Source: JAYZAP01 sp964645285 (GTDB lineage Bacteria; Pseudomonadota; Alphaproteobacteria; JAAXGF01). From it: a DNA stretch of 21,040 nucleotides. The notes below the pieces were generated by a model that was not told the origin of the DNA, did not search any database, and saw only the letters and a program-made list of their open reading frames with translations. The stretch spans positions 1 through 21,040 of the forward strand of contig CAZYDR010000067.1 of the NCBI GenBank assembly GCA_964645285.1. The letters run 5' to 3'. Below, piece after piece: positions 8,058-15,986 of the stretch. Made by a program: the position numbers and the translations under genes. Each line of letters begins with the position of its first letter. Positions within the stretch are counted from its first letter, which is position 1.

Positions 8058-9494
8058 TTGACCTGGCGCCACCACCTGCCGCTGATTCTGCTGATGGTTT
8101 TGGCCCTGGCCAAGGTTTTCGGCCTGTTCGCCTACGGTCCGCTACTTCAGCCCGATAGCGGCGACTATATAAGCTACGCCAAGCTCATCCTTACGGATAG
8201 CGCCTGGATTCACGACGGCGGCATGGCTGACCATGCTGTTCCCCAGACCGTGTTCCGAACCTTCGGCTATCCTCTGTTGATCGCAGTCTCGACACTGTTT
8301 GGCGGCGACGGCGGCAGCGCTCTCTATCTTGTCGTTCTCGTGCAAATCGCGGCCTCGATCTGGGCCACCGTTATGGTCTACCGGCTTGGGCTAGCGCTAC
8401 TTCGTCATCCAGTCCTGGCGCTGGTCGCCGCCGCCGGACACGCCGTATCGGTGACCTTCACCTATGACCAGCACATATTGACGGACAGTCTATTCAATTC
8501 GCTGTGCGTCATCGGATTTAGCGTGCCTATTATCGGTTTCCTTCGACAATCGCCGCCGCGCTTACAGGTCCTCTTCGGGCTCGGCACCCTACTCGGCGCC
8601 GCCTGTTTGGTCAGGGGCATTGGGATGTATGTCCTGGTGCTCATCCTGCCGGCCTATGGGGTCTGGTTGTGGGTTACCCGCGAGGACTGGTTGAGGACCG
8701 GCTTTCGCATTGTTGCCCTGGCCTTGCCTCTGATTGTCATCATTGGCGGCGTCATGACCTGGAACAACTATCGCACCGGCTATGTTTTCTTCACCACCGG
8801 ATCCCAGTACGTCATGCTCCAGTCCCTGGTCATCATCGAAGGGCGCGGCACAGCCATGTTCGACGGCGAGGGGCCGATCGACGACTTGGCCAGAAAGCAC
8901 CTGAAAACTTACGTCTATAATGAAGTCGGAGAGATAACCAGCGGCCTGTTCAGCGACTACGGCATCGATGCCTATCACTCGGCGAAAATACATACCCTAC
9001 GATATCTTGAAGCCCTGGCGCGCCATCCCGGGGCGATGCTCTATCACGGTATTCGCCAATATGAAGGTAGCCTGATCTATCAATTCTTCGGCGTCATGGA
9101 TAGCGCCCAGATCTACTTCAAGTTCGCTCATCAGGCACGTCCCTGGCCCGGCACCAAGGATTTGTGGCGACTATTCAAGGCCGACGGCAACCCTTCGGAC
9201 ATTGTCCTGTTGGTCGCCTTGTCGGTCTTTCGCGGCATCGCCTGGGCTGCCTTCGCGCTGTTGCTCGTCGGGCCGCCGTTGCTGGTCGGCCGGACACTTC
9301 GGAAGCGGCGACCGTGGACACCCGAACTTATGGCCGTCGCCTACTGCTGGTGCCTGTATTTTTCCTACTCGTTCGGCCTCAGCATGATCCATATGGTCGA
9401 CCGCTTCCTCCCGGCAGTGTTGGCGGCCGGCCTCATGGGCTCCCTGTTCACGGCGCAGTACCTCTTTCGAGCCCGAAAGGCCGGCGGTTCGTGA
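8058..9494 (+). CDS. Polytopic membrane protein, GT-C (PMT/ArnT-like) glycosyltransferase candidate
   Basis: The product is 478 residues with about ten hydrophobic segments and a C-terminal basic tail. After the first membrane segment a periplasmic loop contains QPDSGDYISYAK (Asp33, Asp36). This resembles the acidic loop motif of GT-C transferases that take sugars from polyprenyl-phosphate donors (PMT, ArnT, GT39 relatives). A large soluble loop (about residues 255-385) lies between membrane blocks. The family link is inferred from topology and this motif only. The start is TTG 8058, the first start in the frame; AAGAG lies four bases upstream, and no other start gives the first membrane segment whole. 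Its TGA overlaps the GTG of the methyltransferase (9491-9494). Two genes on lies a GT2 enzyme of the type that makes polyprenyl-phosphate sugars, a plausible donor supplier for this protein. Confidence 0.72.
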   Translation: MTWRHHLPLILLMVLALAKVFGLFAYGPLLQPDSGDYISYAKLILTDSAWIHDGGMADHAVPQTVFRTFGYPLLIAVSTLFGGDGGSALYLVVLVQIAASIWATVMVYRLGLALLRHPVLALVAAAGHAVSVTFTYDQHILTDSLFNSLCVIGFSVPIIGFLRQSPPRLQVLFGLGTLLGAACLVRGIGMYVLVLILPAYGVWLWVTREDWLRTGFRIVALALPLIVIIGGVMTWNNYRTGYVFFTTGSQYVMLQSLVIIEGRGTAMFDGEGPIDDLARKHLKTYVYNEVGEITSGLFSDYGIDAYHSAKIHTLRYLEALARHPGAMLYHGIRQYEGSLIYQFFGVMDSAQIYFKFAHQARPWPGTKDLWRLFKADGNPSDIVLLVALSVFRGIAWAAFALLLVGPPLLVGRTLRKRRPWTPELMAVAYCWCLYFSYSFGLSMIHMVDRFLPAVLAAGLMGSLFTAQYLFRARKAGGS

Positions 9495-10210
9495 CACAGC
9501 CAAGCTTCGACTACGATACCCTGCCGGTCGGTTATTACGACGCGATTTACCATCGCCGGCGGGGCATCCAGAGCAAATGGCATCACCTCAAATTCCAGCG
9601 CTTCCGCCACGAACTTGGGCAATTTTCGAACCATCTCGATATCGGCTGCGGCCCCGGAACCCTGATCGGCTGTCTCGGCGACACCGGCCACTCCACCGGG
9701 GTCGATATCGCCAAACCCCAGATCGACTTCGCCGACCATGCCTACCGGGCGGCCAACCGCACCTTTCGCACCATCGAGCCGGGGCCCCTGCCCTTCGACG
9801 ACGAAAGCTTCGACACGGTCTCCCTGGTGGAGTTCATCGAGCATATCGAGGACGATGCCTGCCTGACCCTGCTCGGTGAAACCTACCGCGTTCTGGCGCC
9901 GGGCGGGCGCCTGCTGGTCTCGACACCGAACTACGGCTCCTTGTGGGCCGTGGTCGAAACCCTGGTCAATCGCATGGGCGCGGTTTCCTATGAGGACCAG
10001 CATATCAACCACTTCACCAAACCCCGGCTGGAAGAACTCCTAGCCAAGACCGGCGTTTGCTCGGTCAAGGTCACGTGTTATATGTTCGCTGCGCCGTTCG
10101 CTGCCGCGGCGGGTTGGGGGTTTTCAGATTTGATCAAGCGCCTCGAACCCGACTGGCTGGTCGAACGGGCCGGGTTGCTGCTGTTTGGAATGGGCGTCAA
10201 GGAACGATGA
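9491..10210 (+). CDS. Class I SAM-dependent methyltransferase
   Basis: The product is 239 residues, with Methyltransf_11/23-type fold. Motif I is LDIGCGPGT (residues 49-57), the acidic ribose-binding Asp follows in GVDIAKPQ, motif II-like FDTVSLVEFIEHI, and post-motif LRVLAPGGRLLVSTPNY-type sequence (YRVLAPGGRLLVSTPNYGSLW). The C-terminal hydrophobic segment (FAAPFAAAAGWGFSDL) is typical of membrane-peripheral methyltransferases in glycan clusters. The start is GTG 9491, overlapping the upstream stop by 4 bases. The frame is open far upstream, but that part is the shadow of the previous gene. The stop overlaps the next ATG (ATGA at 10207-10210). The tight coupling suggests one transcript and a shared pathway. 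The substrate cannot be read from the sequence; a lipid-linked sugar or glycan is likely by context. Confidence 0.88.
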   Translation: MTQPSFDYDTLPVGYYDAIYHRRRGIQSKWHHLKFQRFRHELGQFSNHLDIGCGPGTLIGCLGDTGHSTGVDIAKPQIDFADHAYRAANRTFRTIEPGPLPFDDESFDTVSLVEFIEHIEDDACLTLLGETYRVLAPGGRLLVSTPNYGSLWAVVETLVNRMGAVSYEDQHINHFTKPRLEELLAKTGVCSVKVTCYMFAAPFAAAAGWGFSDLIKRLEPDWLVERAGLLLFGMGVKER

Positions 10211-11295
10211 TTGTAGAACTCAGCGTCATCATTCCGACTCTCAACGAGCGCGACAATATTACCCCTTTGATCGAGACGCTCGACAAGGCGCTTTCCGCCA
10301 TAAAGTGGGAAGCCATCTTCGTCGATGACGATTCCGTTGATGGCACGGTCGAGTTACTCCGTGAAATCGGCCAGAAGGATACCCGTATCCGATGTCTCCG
10401 ACGCATCCGCCGCCGTGGCCTGTCCTCGGCCTGCCTTGAAGGCATGGGGGCGAGCAACGCGCCTTATCTGGCGGTCATGGACGCCGACATGCAGCATGAT
10501 GAATCGGTGCTGCCGCGCATGCTGGAAGTTCTGAAAGCCGGGTCCGTCGATCTCGTGGTCGGCAGCCGTTACATCGAGGGCGGCGGCACCGACACGTGGT
10601 CGAGCAAACGCCTGTTCCTCAGCCGCGTCGCCACGCGGGCCGGCCAGATTGTTCTACGAACCCCGATCAGAGACCCCATGAGCGGCTTCTTCATGATTAC
10701 CCGCGAGCTCCTTGATCGGGCGGCGCATCGCATGACCGGCAAGGGGTTCAAGATTCTGCTCGATCTGGTTACGTCGGTGGACGGCGCTGTCCGTTTCGAG
10801 GAGGTGCCCTACGTGTTCCGCAATCGTCAGTTCGGTGAGACCAAGTTGGACATTCTGGTCGTCGGCGAATATCTCCTGCTGCTCTATGACAAGTTTTTCG
10901 GCCGCTTCATACCGGCGCGCTTCCTGATGTTCGTCACGGTCGGGACCTTCGGGGCCCTGCTTCACCTGGCGATCCTGGGGACTCTGCTGAACTATGCCGG
11001 CGTGGCGTTCTATATCGGCCAGACGGTCGCCGCGTATGTCGCCATGGCGTTCAATTTTACCCTCAACAACCTCTTCACCCACCGTGACAGACGTCTCAAG
11101 AGCTTAACTTACATGAAGGGACTGGCAAGTTTTCTTGCGGTCTGTTCCATCGGCGCCCTGATCAACGTGTTGGTCGCGGATTCTCTGTTCGACCATGCCA
11201 TACCCTGGTGGGCCGCCGGCCTGCTTGGCGCCATCGTCGGCTCGGTGTGGAATTATGCGGTATCGTCGAGCCTTGTCTGGAAAAGGAACGCCTAA
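10207..11295 (+). CDS. GT2 glycosyltransferase (dolichol-phosphate mannosyltransferase type) fused to GtrA domain
   Basis: The product is 362 residues. Residues 1-230 are a GT-A fold GT2 enzyme of the DPM1/ArnC class: SVIIPTLNERDNI at the start, FVDDDSVDGT near 38-47, the metal-binding DAD at 92-94 (MDADMQHDES), and SRYIEGGG, DPMSGFF and the basic RNRQFGETKL loop. Residues 236-362 are a GtrA/DPMS_TM membrane domain with four hydrophobic segments, ending GSVWNYAVSSSLVWK. Such proteins make polyprenyl-phosphate sugars in the cytoplasm and the GtrA part is proposed to flip them. ATG 10207 overlaps the upstream stop (ATGA). The product could feed the GT-C-like protein two genes upstream. A frame open further 5' is only overlap with the methyltransferase gene. 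Confidence 0.93.
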   Translation: MIVELSVIIPTLNERDNITPLIETLDKALSAIKWEAIFVDDDSVDGTVELLREIGQKDTRIRCLRRIRRRGLSSACLEGMGASNAPYLAVMDADMQHDESVLPRMLEVLKAGSVDLVVGSRYIEGGGTDTWSSKRLFLSRVATRAGQIVLRTPIRDPMSGFFMITRELLDRAAHRMTGKGFKILLDLVTSVDGAVRFEEVPYVFRNRQFGETKLDILVVGEYLLLLYDKFFGRFIPARFLMFVTVGTFGALLHLAILGTLLNYAGVAFYIGQTVAAYVAMAFNFTLNNLFTHRDRRLKSLTYMKGLASFLAVCSIGALINVLVADSLFDHAIPWWAAGLLGAIVGSVWNYAVSSSLVWKRNA

Positions 11296-11326
11296 ATCGC
11301 CTCTAGCCGTTCACCTGGGGTCTACA

Positions 11327-12118
11327 ATGACTGACCAAAGCGATCATCGCTTCGCCTTCGGACAAAACTGGCAGCGCTATATGGCGTCGGTCGATGACGC
11401 GCAGATTGCCGCGGCCGGTCAGTCCCTCAAGGATTTGCTGGGGGTGGATAATCTTGATGGCAAGCGGTTCCTTGATATTGGCTGCGGCAGCGGTGTCTTC
11501 AGCCAGGCGGCGCGACGTCTTGGCGCCGAGGTCCACAGCTTCGATTACGACGGCAACTCGGTCGCCTGCACCGCCGCCCTGCGAGACCAGGATGACGACG
11601 GCGATGGCTGGCGGATCGAGCAAGGTTCGGTCCTAGACCGCGGCTATCTCAACGCGCTCGGCCGTTTCGACGTTGTCTACGCCTGGGGCGTACTGCATCA
11701 CACGGGCGAGTTGCGGCAGGCGACGGAGAATGCCACCCTGACCGTTGCCGATGGCGGTACCCTGGTCATGGCGATCTACAATGACCAGGGCTGGATAAGC
11801 TGCTATTGGCTGGCCGTGAAGCGCTTGTACAACAGCAATCCCGTGGCGCGGGCCGCGGTGGTGGCGTTTCACCTGCCCTATCTGTTTGCCGCCCGAGCCT
11901 TGGTCCGCGCGGTTCGCGGTCAACTGGCGCTTGAGCGCGGCATGTCCCTGTGGCACGACATGATCGACTGGCTTGGCGGCTACCCGTTCGAGGTGGCGAC
12001 GCCGGAGGAAGTCAAGGCGTTCGCCGAATCGTGCGGCTTTCGACAGTTGTCCGTGAAGACCTGTGGAAGCCGCCATGGCTGCAATGAATTCGTCTTCGAG
12101 AACCGCGCCAAGACCTAG
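11327..12118 (+). CDS. Class I SAM-dependent methyltransferase
   Basis: The product is 263 residues. The N-terminus FAFGQNWQRYMA resembles the FGxQW-type lead-in of methyltransferases acting in O-antigen or antibiotic sugar pathways. Motif I is FLDIGCGSG (48-56); the next acidic site is in HSFDYDGNSV; the motif IV region is FDVVYAWGVLHHTGE, followed by GGTLVMAIYN. The C-terminal half is long and hydrophobic in places. ATG 11327 lies 31 bases past the GT2-GtrA stop, with only a weak GGGG upstream. Upstream in-frame starts would overlap the GtrA domain and carry no family sequence. The 3' end overlaps the likely start of the next (FkbM) gene. The substrate is unknown; sugar O-methylation is likely by neighbourhood. 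Confidence 0.88.
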   Translation: MTDQSDHRFAFGQNWQRYMASVDDAQIAAAGQSLKDLLGVDNLDGKRFLDIGCGSGVFSQAARRLGAEVHSFDYDGNSVACTAALRDQDDDGDGWRIEQGSVLDRGYLNALGRFDVVYAWGVLHHTGELRQATENATLTVADGGTLVMAIYNDQGWISCYWLAVKRLYNSNPVARAAVVAFHLPYLFAARALVRAVRGQLALERGMSLWHDMIDWLGGYPFEVATPEEVKAFAESCGFRQLSVKTCGSRHGCNEFVFENRAKT

Positions 12119-12974
12119 TGTGGTGGATAGGGTGAAAAAACTTGTAAGGCAATCGCTTAAGCGCATCGGGATCAAGGGCCGCCCGGAAAAGCCCCAGTCG
12201 GTCATTCACTTCGCCCAACTTAAGCGTATCCGCGACAATATCCCCAGTCGGCCAGACACTGTCGCGAACCGATTTCTCAACTTTCTCGACCGCCGCTTCA
12301 CGGACAGTGACGCCCAACTATTCCAGGATATCTTCGTCGATTTCGTGTGGCAGAAAACCGGCGGGACCTTCTGTGAGTTCGGCGCCACGGATGGCCTTAG
12401 TCTGTCAAATACTCGTTATCTGGAATCCCGTCTCAGTTGGACCGGCTTGCTGGCCGAGCCCGCCCGCCGATGGCACGGGCCACTGAAAGCGAACCGGCTG
12501 AACGCGACAATCGACACCCGTTGCGTCTATTCGCGTTCGGGCGAGCATATCGAGTTTCTTGAGGCGAAAAGCGGCGAATATTCAACCATCCGAGGCTACG
12601 ACGGCGGCGATGCCCATGGCCCCAAGCGCCAAGATGGGCAGACCTACGACGTCGAAACCATCTCTCTTAACGACCTCCTCGCGGCCCATGACGTGACCAG
12701 CCTAAATTACCTCTCGGTTGATACGGAAGGTTCCGAACTGGAGATCCTCGCGAGCTTCGATTTTGACCAGGTACGGCCGGGCGTCGTGACCGTCGAGCAC
12801 AACTTTACCGATGCCCGCCACGCCATCCACCGGTTGATGCTTGCCAACGGCTACCATCGTGTCTTCGAAGAATTCTCCGACTGGGACGACTGGTACGTCA
12901 CGAAAGAGCGCTGGAATGACGTTCTTCAACGCGAAGGCCTATTGGATTGGTCGGCGGAGCAATCTGCGTCGTAG
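12075..12974 (+). CDS. FkbM family methyltransferase
   Basis: The product is about 299 residues of the Methyltransf_21/FkbM type, SAM-dependent O-methyltransferases frequent in LPS and capsule loci. Family marks are FCEFGATDGLSLSNTRYLE (motif I, about 99-117), WTGLLAEP, SLNDLLAAH and the acidic LSVDTEGSELEIL (213-225), then VEHNF. The N-terminus is basic. The start is uncertain: ATG 12075 (GGAAG five bases upstream) overlaps the previous gene by 44 bases, while GTG 12120, 12123 or 12132 would avoid the overlap and begin VVDRVKKLVRQ. The 3' end overlaps the convergent GT2 gene by 36 bases. It is the last gene of the forward block that begins at 8058. Codon use is like its neighbours. Confidence 0.88.
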   Translation: MAAMNSSSRTAPRPSVVDRVKKLVRQSLKRIGIKGRPEKPQSVIHFAQLKRIRDNIPSRPDTVANRFLNFLDRRFTDSDAQLFQDIFVDFVWQKTGGTFCEFGATDGLSLSNTRYLESRLSWTGLLAEPARRWHGPLKANRLNATIDTRCVYSRSGEHIEFLEAKSGEYSTIRGYDGGDAHGPKRQDGQTYDVETISLNDLLAAHDVTSLNYLSVDTEGSELEILASFDFDQVRPGVVTVEHNFTDARHAIHRLMLANGYHRVFEEFSDWDDWYVTKERWNDVLQREGLLDWSAEQSAS

Positions 12975-13730
12975 CCGTCGCAGCCATGAATTGAAGACGT
13001 CCTTGGCGTAGAGCCATCGCGGCCCCCAGGTCTCCCGGCGATGGAGAATTTGCGCCGCCATCATTTCGCGGCGAGCGGCATTCCCCCCCTGGGCGCTGAC
13101 GCCGCTGACATCAAAATTGGTGATAACCTCGGGCAGATAGTGGAATTCAACACCGGCGAGATGGGTCCGGAGCAGGAATTCGTAATCCATGGCGAGACGG
13201 AATTCCGTATTGAACAGCCCGACGCGCTGGTAGACCGGGCGTGGCACGAAGCAGGTGGGATGCTGCGCCGGCATGGTCTTCAGCGGCCGAAAATGCCGCG
13301 CCGGGTCATAATCCAGACGCCCGGATTCCCGGGACGCCCCGGTCTCCGGGTCATGGAGACGCATGCGGCCATGGAGAATAACTTCGCGGTCCATGTACGA
13401 AGCGACCGTGGCCAAAGCACCATCCTCATACCAGTCGTCGGCGTTGAGAAGTCCGACCCAGTCGCCCTGGACCCGCCGAATGCCCTTATTGAAACCGTCG
13501 GCGATGCCCTGGTCGGGCTCGCTGGTGAAACTCAGAAAATCCGAACGCTCGGCAGCCCGACGCTCCAGAATTTCAACCGTCCCGTCGCTTGAACCACCAT
13601 CCACAACGATATGTTCGAACACATGCTCACGCTGGCGCCACACGGAATCGAGACAGCGTTCGATGGTGCCGGCACCGTTGAGAACAACGGTGACGATGGA
13701 AACCCGTGCTGTCCTGGCCAAGTCGGTCAA
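12939..13730 (-). CDS. GT2 family glycosyltransferase (WcaA-like)
   Basis: The product is 263 residues, a single-domain cytoplasmic inverting glycosyltransferase with GT-A fold. VSIVTVVLNGAGTIERCLDSV begins the fold, IVVDGGSSDGT is at 41-51, PDQGIADGFNKGI follows, and LNADDW (95-100) carries the metal-binding acidic pair. ERxAMDYEFLLR (RLAMDYEFLL) matches the acceptor-side signature of this subgroup, seen in colanic-acid-type and mycobacterial glycolipid transferases. The start is TTG 13730, the only start between an in-frame TAA 18 bases upstream and the conserved core; there is no good Shine-Dalgarno site, so expression may be weak or the 5' end altered. It is alone on this strand between two forward FkbM genes and overlaps one of them tail to tail. 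It probably adds a sugar to the same glycan; the sugar is unknown. Confidence 0.87.
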   Translation of the reverse strand: MTDLARTARVSIVTVVLNGAGTIERCLDSVWRQREHVFEHIVVDGGSSDGTVEILERRAAERSDFLSFTSEPDQGIADGFNKGIRRVQGDWVGLLNADDWYEDGALATVASYMDREVILHGRMRLHDPETGASRESGRLDYDPARHFRPLKTMPAQHPTCFVPRPVYQRVGLFNTEFRLAMDYEFLLRTHLAGVEFHYLPEVITNFDVSGVSAQGGNAARREMMAAQILHRRETWGPRWLYAKDVFNSWLRRLRRRLLRRPIQ

Positions 13731-13924
13731 GTTCTGCGTCCGGTGTTAGTTGTGCCGCCGATGTGTAGTACGGAATCGAGGCGCCATCAACTGCCCGACT
13801 GTTGACGCGGTCCTCGTCCGGCATATAGCTCTTCGTCCGCGACGGGTGGCAGGCCATGCTGAAAGGAGATAATCTCAATCATGGTGAGCCGTAGGTTGTC
13901 CAGGCCTCTCCGAGGTAGCACGCG

Positions 13925-14678
13925 ATGAAATATGTAATTAGAGACGTCCTGAGAAAATTTCGCCGTCAAGTCTCTCGACGTGACCCTTCTCAGTCGGCAT
14001 TCGAGACACAAAAGAATCTACTTTCAAACGTTGAATCTCCAATTATTTTCGATGTCGGTGCGAACATTGGCCAGACCACGGATATTTATCGGGAGATGTT
14101 TCTCGCATCCAGGGTATTTGCGTTTGAACCGCATAAAGAATCGTTTGATTACCTCGAGTCGAAGTTTGATGGGGAGGAAAATACCCAGGTATTTGAACTG
14201 GGATTGAGTTCCGTCAGCGGCAAGCAGAACCTCCACCTCAACCCGTCAGCGCCAACAAATTCCCTGCTCGCCACCGACCAGCGCGGACCAGCCGTATGGG
14301 GCCAAGGATTGCTGGAAACCATGAATACCGTTCAAGTCGAGGTCATTCTGTTGGATGATTTTTTAACGGAAAACAAAATCGATCGAATCGATTTATTGAA
14401 ACTTGATGTTCAAGGGGCAGAGCATCTTGTTCTCGAAGGCGCCATGGAATCATTGCGGGAAAACAGAGTGGGCGTCCTATACACGGAGATCATTACGATG
14501 CTGACTTATGTAGGACAGAAATCGTTCCACGAGATGCCAAAAAATATACGACGATCACAATTTCCAACTATACAATTTATACAACCATTCGACCATTGAC
14601 GGTCGGCTACGGCAAGTTGATGCTATATTCGTCAACGAACTACTCGCGAAGACCTTATCGAAAGATGGTCCAGAGTAG
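13925..14678 (+). pseudogene. FkbM family methyltransferase with +1 shift at an A6 run, low GC
   Basis: The initial frame gives 224 residues (13925-14599) with FkbM marks: IIFDVGANIGQT (40-51), VFAFEPHKESFDYL, IDLLKLDVQGAEHLVLEGA (155-173) and VLYTEI. After SFHEMPKN the frame loses family likeness. The next frame continues correctly from about 14545: DHNFQLYNLYNHSTIDGRLR and QVDAIFVNELL, with a stop at 14676-14678. Removing one A from the six-A run at 14539-14544 joins them as MPKIYDDHNFQLYNLY, giving a normal 250-residue protein. So it is either a slipped or phase-variable gene or a sequencing error. The first frame alone lacks only the last 45 or so residues. The gene is far poorer in GC than its neighbours (19 G/C in 14341-14400), suggesting recent acquisition. 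GAGG lies about nine bases before the ATG. Confidence 0.85.
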
Positions 14679-14735
14679 ACCTTGCTTGATCCTGGCATCC
14701 GGCAGCCGTGTTTCAGCGCCGGCCGCAAGGAAATT

Positions 14736-15959
14736 TCAGGCCGGTTTCCTTGGCCCAAGAGCGCAGAAAAAACCAAATCCCAGCCAGGCGATGGCCAGCC
14801 ACCAATTCTGCCAGGCGCCAAAGCTTATGTTCCCCACCGCCAGATAACCGACAACGGTGGCGATGGCGGTGGCGGCGACCATGGGACTGGCGCGGGACAT
14901 TGAAATCCTGTTGACCAGGACGCCAACCAAAGCGAGCACCAGGACGACACCGACCAGACCGAGTTCGAGCCAAATCTGCAACCAAAGACTATGGGGGTGC
15001 AGGGGGATCGCCGAATTGCCATGAAATGGCCCGACTATCCCGGCGCTGATCGACCGCGATGCATCAAATCCCCAGCCGAACAACGGCTGTTCAGCGACTT
15101 TGCCAAGGGTGAAGTCGATGATGTAGATGCGCTCCTGCCACGGCAAAGGCAGAGCGCCGAGCTCCAACGCCTCGGCAAGCCATTCGACCAGACCCGGCGA
15201 GCCCATAACATAGACCAGCAAGAACAAAGCGAAGTTCGCAGCCACGAGCCCAGCCAATATGGCGATGCCAGTCAATCGCGGCCAACGCCACATCATGGCT
15301 CCGGCTATCCCGGCGGCGACAAAGGCTATTTTCGCACCCGCCATGTTCTGGCCCATGATGGCAAGGCTGGCGAGAAACAAGAGAACTCCAGCCCAGCCCA
15401 TCGATGTTCGCCGCGCCAGGGCAAGGGCACTGGGCCAGACGAAGACCGTCAATGCCGCGGACGCCGACGTCAGAAAGGCGCCGTGATAACGCTGTGGACT
15501 TTCCCAAGGCGTCACCTGGTTCCAGGCGGTAATGGCAAAGCCGCTTAGAACACCGCCCGTCGCCAGTTCAATCAAGAAAATTGCAACAAACCCGATTCCC
15601 GACAATCCGATCGTCGTGCTGAATGTTTCGCGACTACCAGCATCGAACCGGACGGCACAACCAGCCAGGTAGAGGCCGGCCGCCGCCAGAGCAAGGACGC
15701 GCGACCAAAGGCCGAGGCTTCGCATCGGCATCGGCGCCCAGATCATCGTCACCAGAGCCCAAACGGCGAGTGCGCCAAGAATGGCTGCCACGAAACCCGG
15801 CACGCCGGCGACGGACAGGCGACGGTTCGCCGGCGCCACAAGCATGAGCAATGCCGCCGCGCCGAGCAGGACGACCATGGCCTTGGGCGCGAGGATCGCG
15901 ACAAGTGGATACAACACAGCCGCGGTCGAGAGAATACGAACCGGTGCGCGATCAGTCAT
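14736..15959 (-). CDS. O-antigen ligase/polymerase family membrane protein (Wzy/WaaL-like)
   Basis: The product is 407 residues with about 10-12 hydrophobic segments. The large periplasmic loop holds ERIYIIDFTLGKVAEQPLFGWGFDASR and then LHPHSLWLQIWLELGLVG, the HPHxxxLQxxxExG pattern of the O-antigen ligase/polymerase superfamily (Wzy_C), with its functional histidines. Members either ligate undecaprenyl-linked glycan to lipid A core (WaaL) or polymerise repeat units (Wzy); sequence alone does not separate them. ATG 15959 was chosen over TTG 15968 because MTDRAP leads into the first membrane segment with a GGTGG just upstream. It lies 27 bp after the LPG-synthase-like gene on the same strand, so they are probably co-transcribed. 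It is tail to tail with the low-GC FkbM gene. Confidence 0.88.
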   Translation of the reverse strand: MTDRAPVRILSTAAVLYPLVAILAPKAMVVLLGAAALLMLVAPANRRLSVAGVPGFVAAILGALAVWALVTMIWAPMPMRSLGLWSRVLALAAAGLYLAGCAVRFDAGSRETFSTTIGLSGIGFVAIFLIELATGGVLSGFAITAWNQVTPWESPQRYHGAFLTSASAALTVFVWPSALALARRTSMGWAGVLLFLASLAIMGQNMAGAKIAFVAAGIAGAMMWRWPRLTGIAILAGLVAANFALFLLVYVMGSPGLVEWLAEALELGALPLPWQERIYIIDFTLGKVAEQPLFGWGFDASRSISAGIVGPFHGNSAIPLHPHSLWLQIWLELGLVGVVLVLALVGVLVNRISMSRASPMVAATAIATVVGYLAVGNISFGAWQNWWLAIAWLGFGFFCALGPRKPA

Positions 15960-15986
15960 GACCACCAACCCAGCGGCATGATCGCC

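Noticed and set aside
13787..13880. Possible small reverse gene starting MIEIISFQHGLPP upstream of the GT2 gene
   Set aside because: Only 30 codons, no ribosome-binding site and no recognised family; it could be a relic of a gene end but cannot be supported.
14991..15548. Forward open frames over the O-antigen ligase and LPG-synthase-like genes (also 15978-16364 and 16747-17166)
   Set aside because: Polar, low-complexity translations opposite membrane proteins; typical antisense artefacts.
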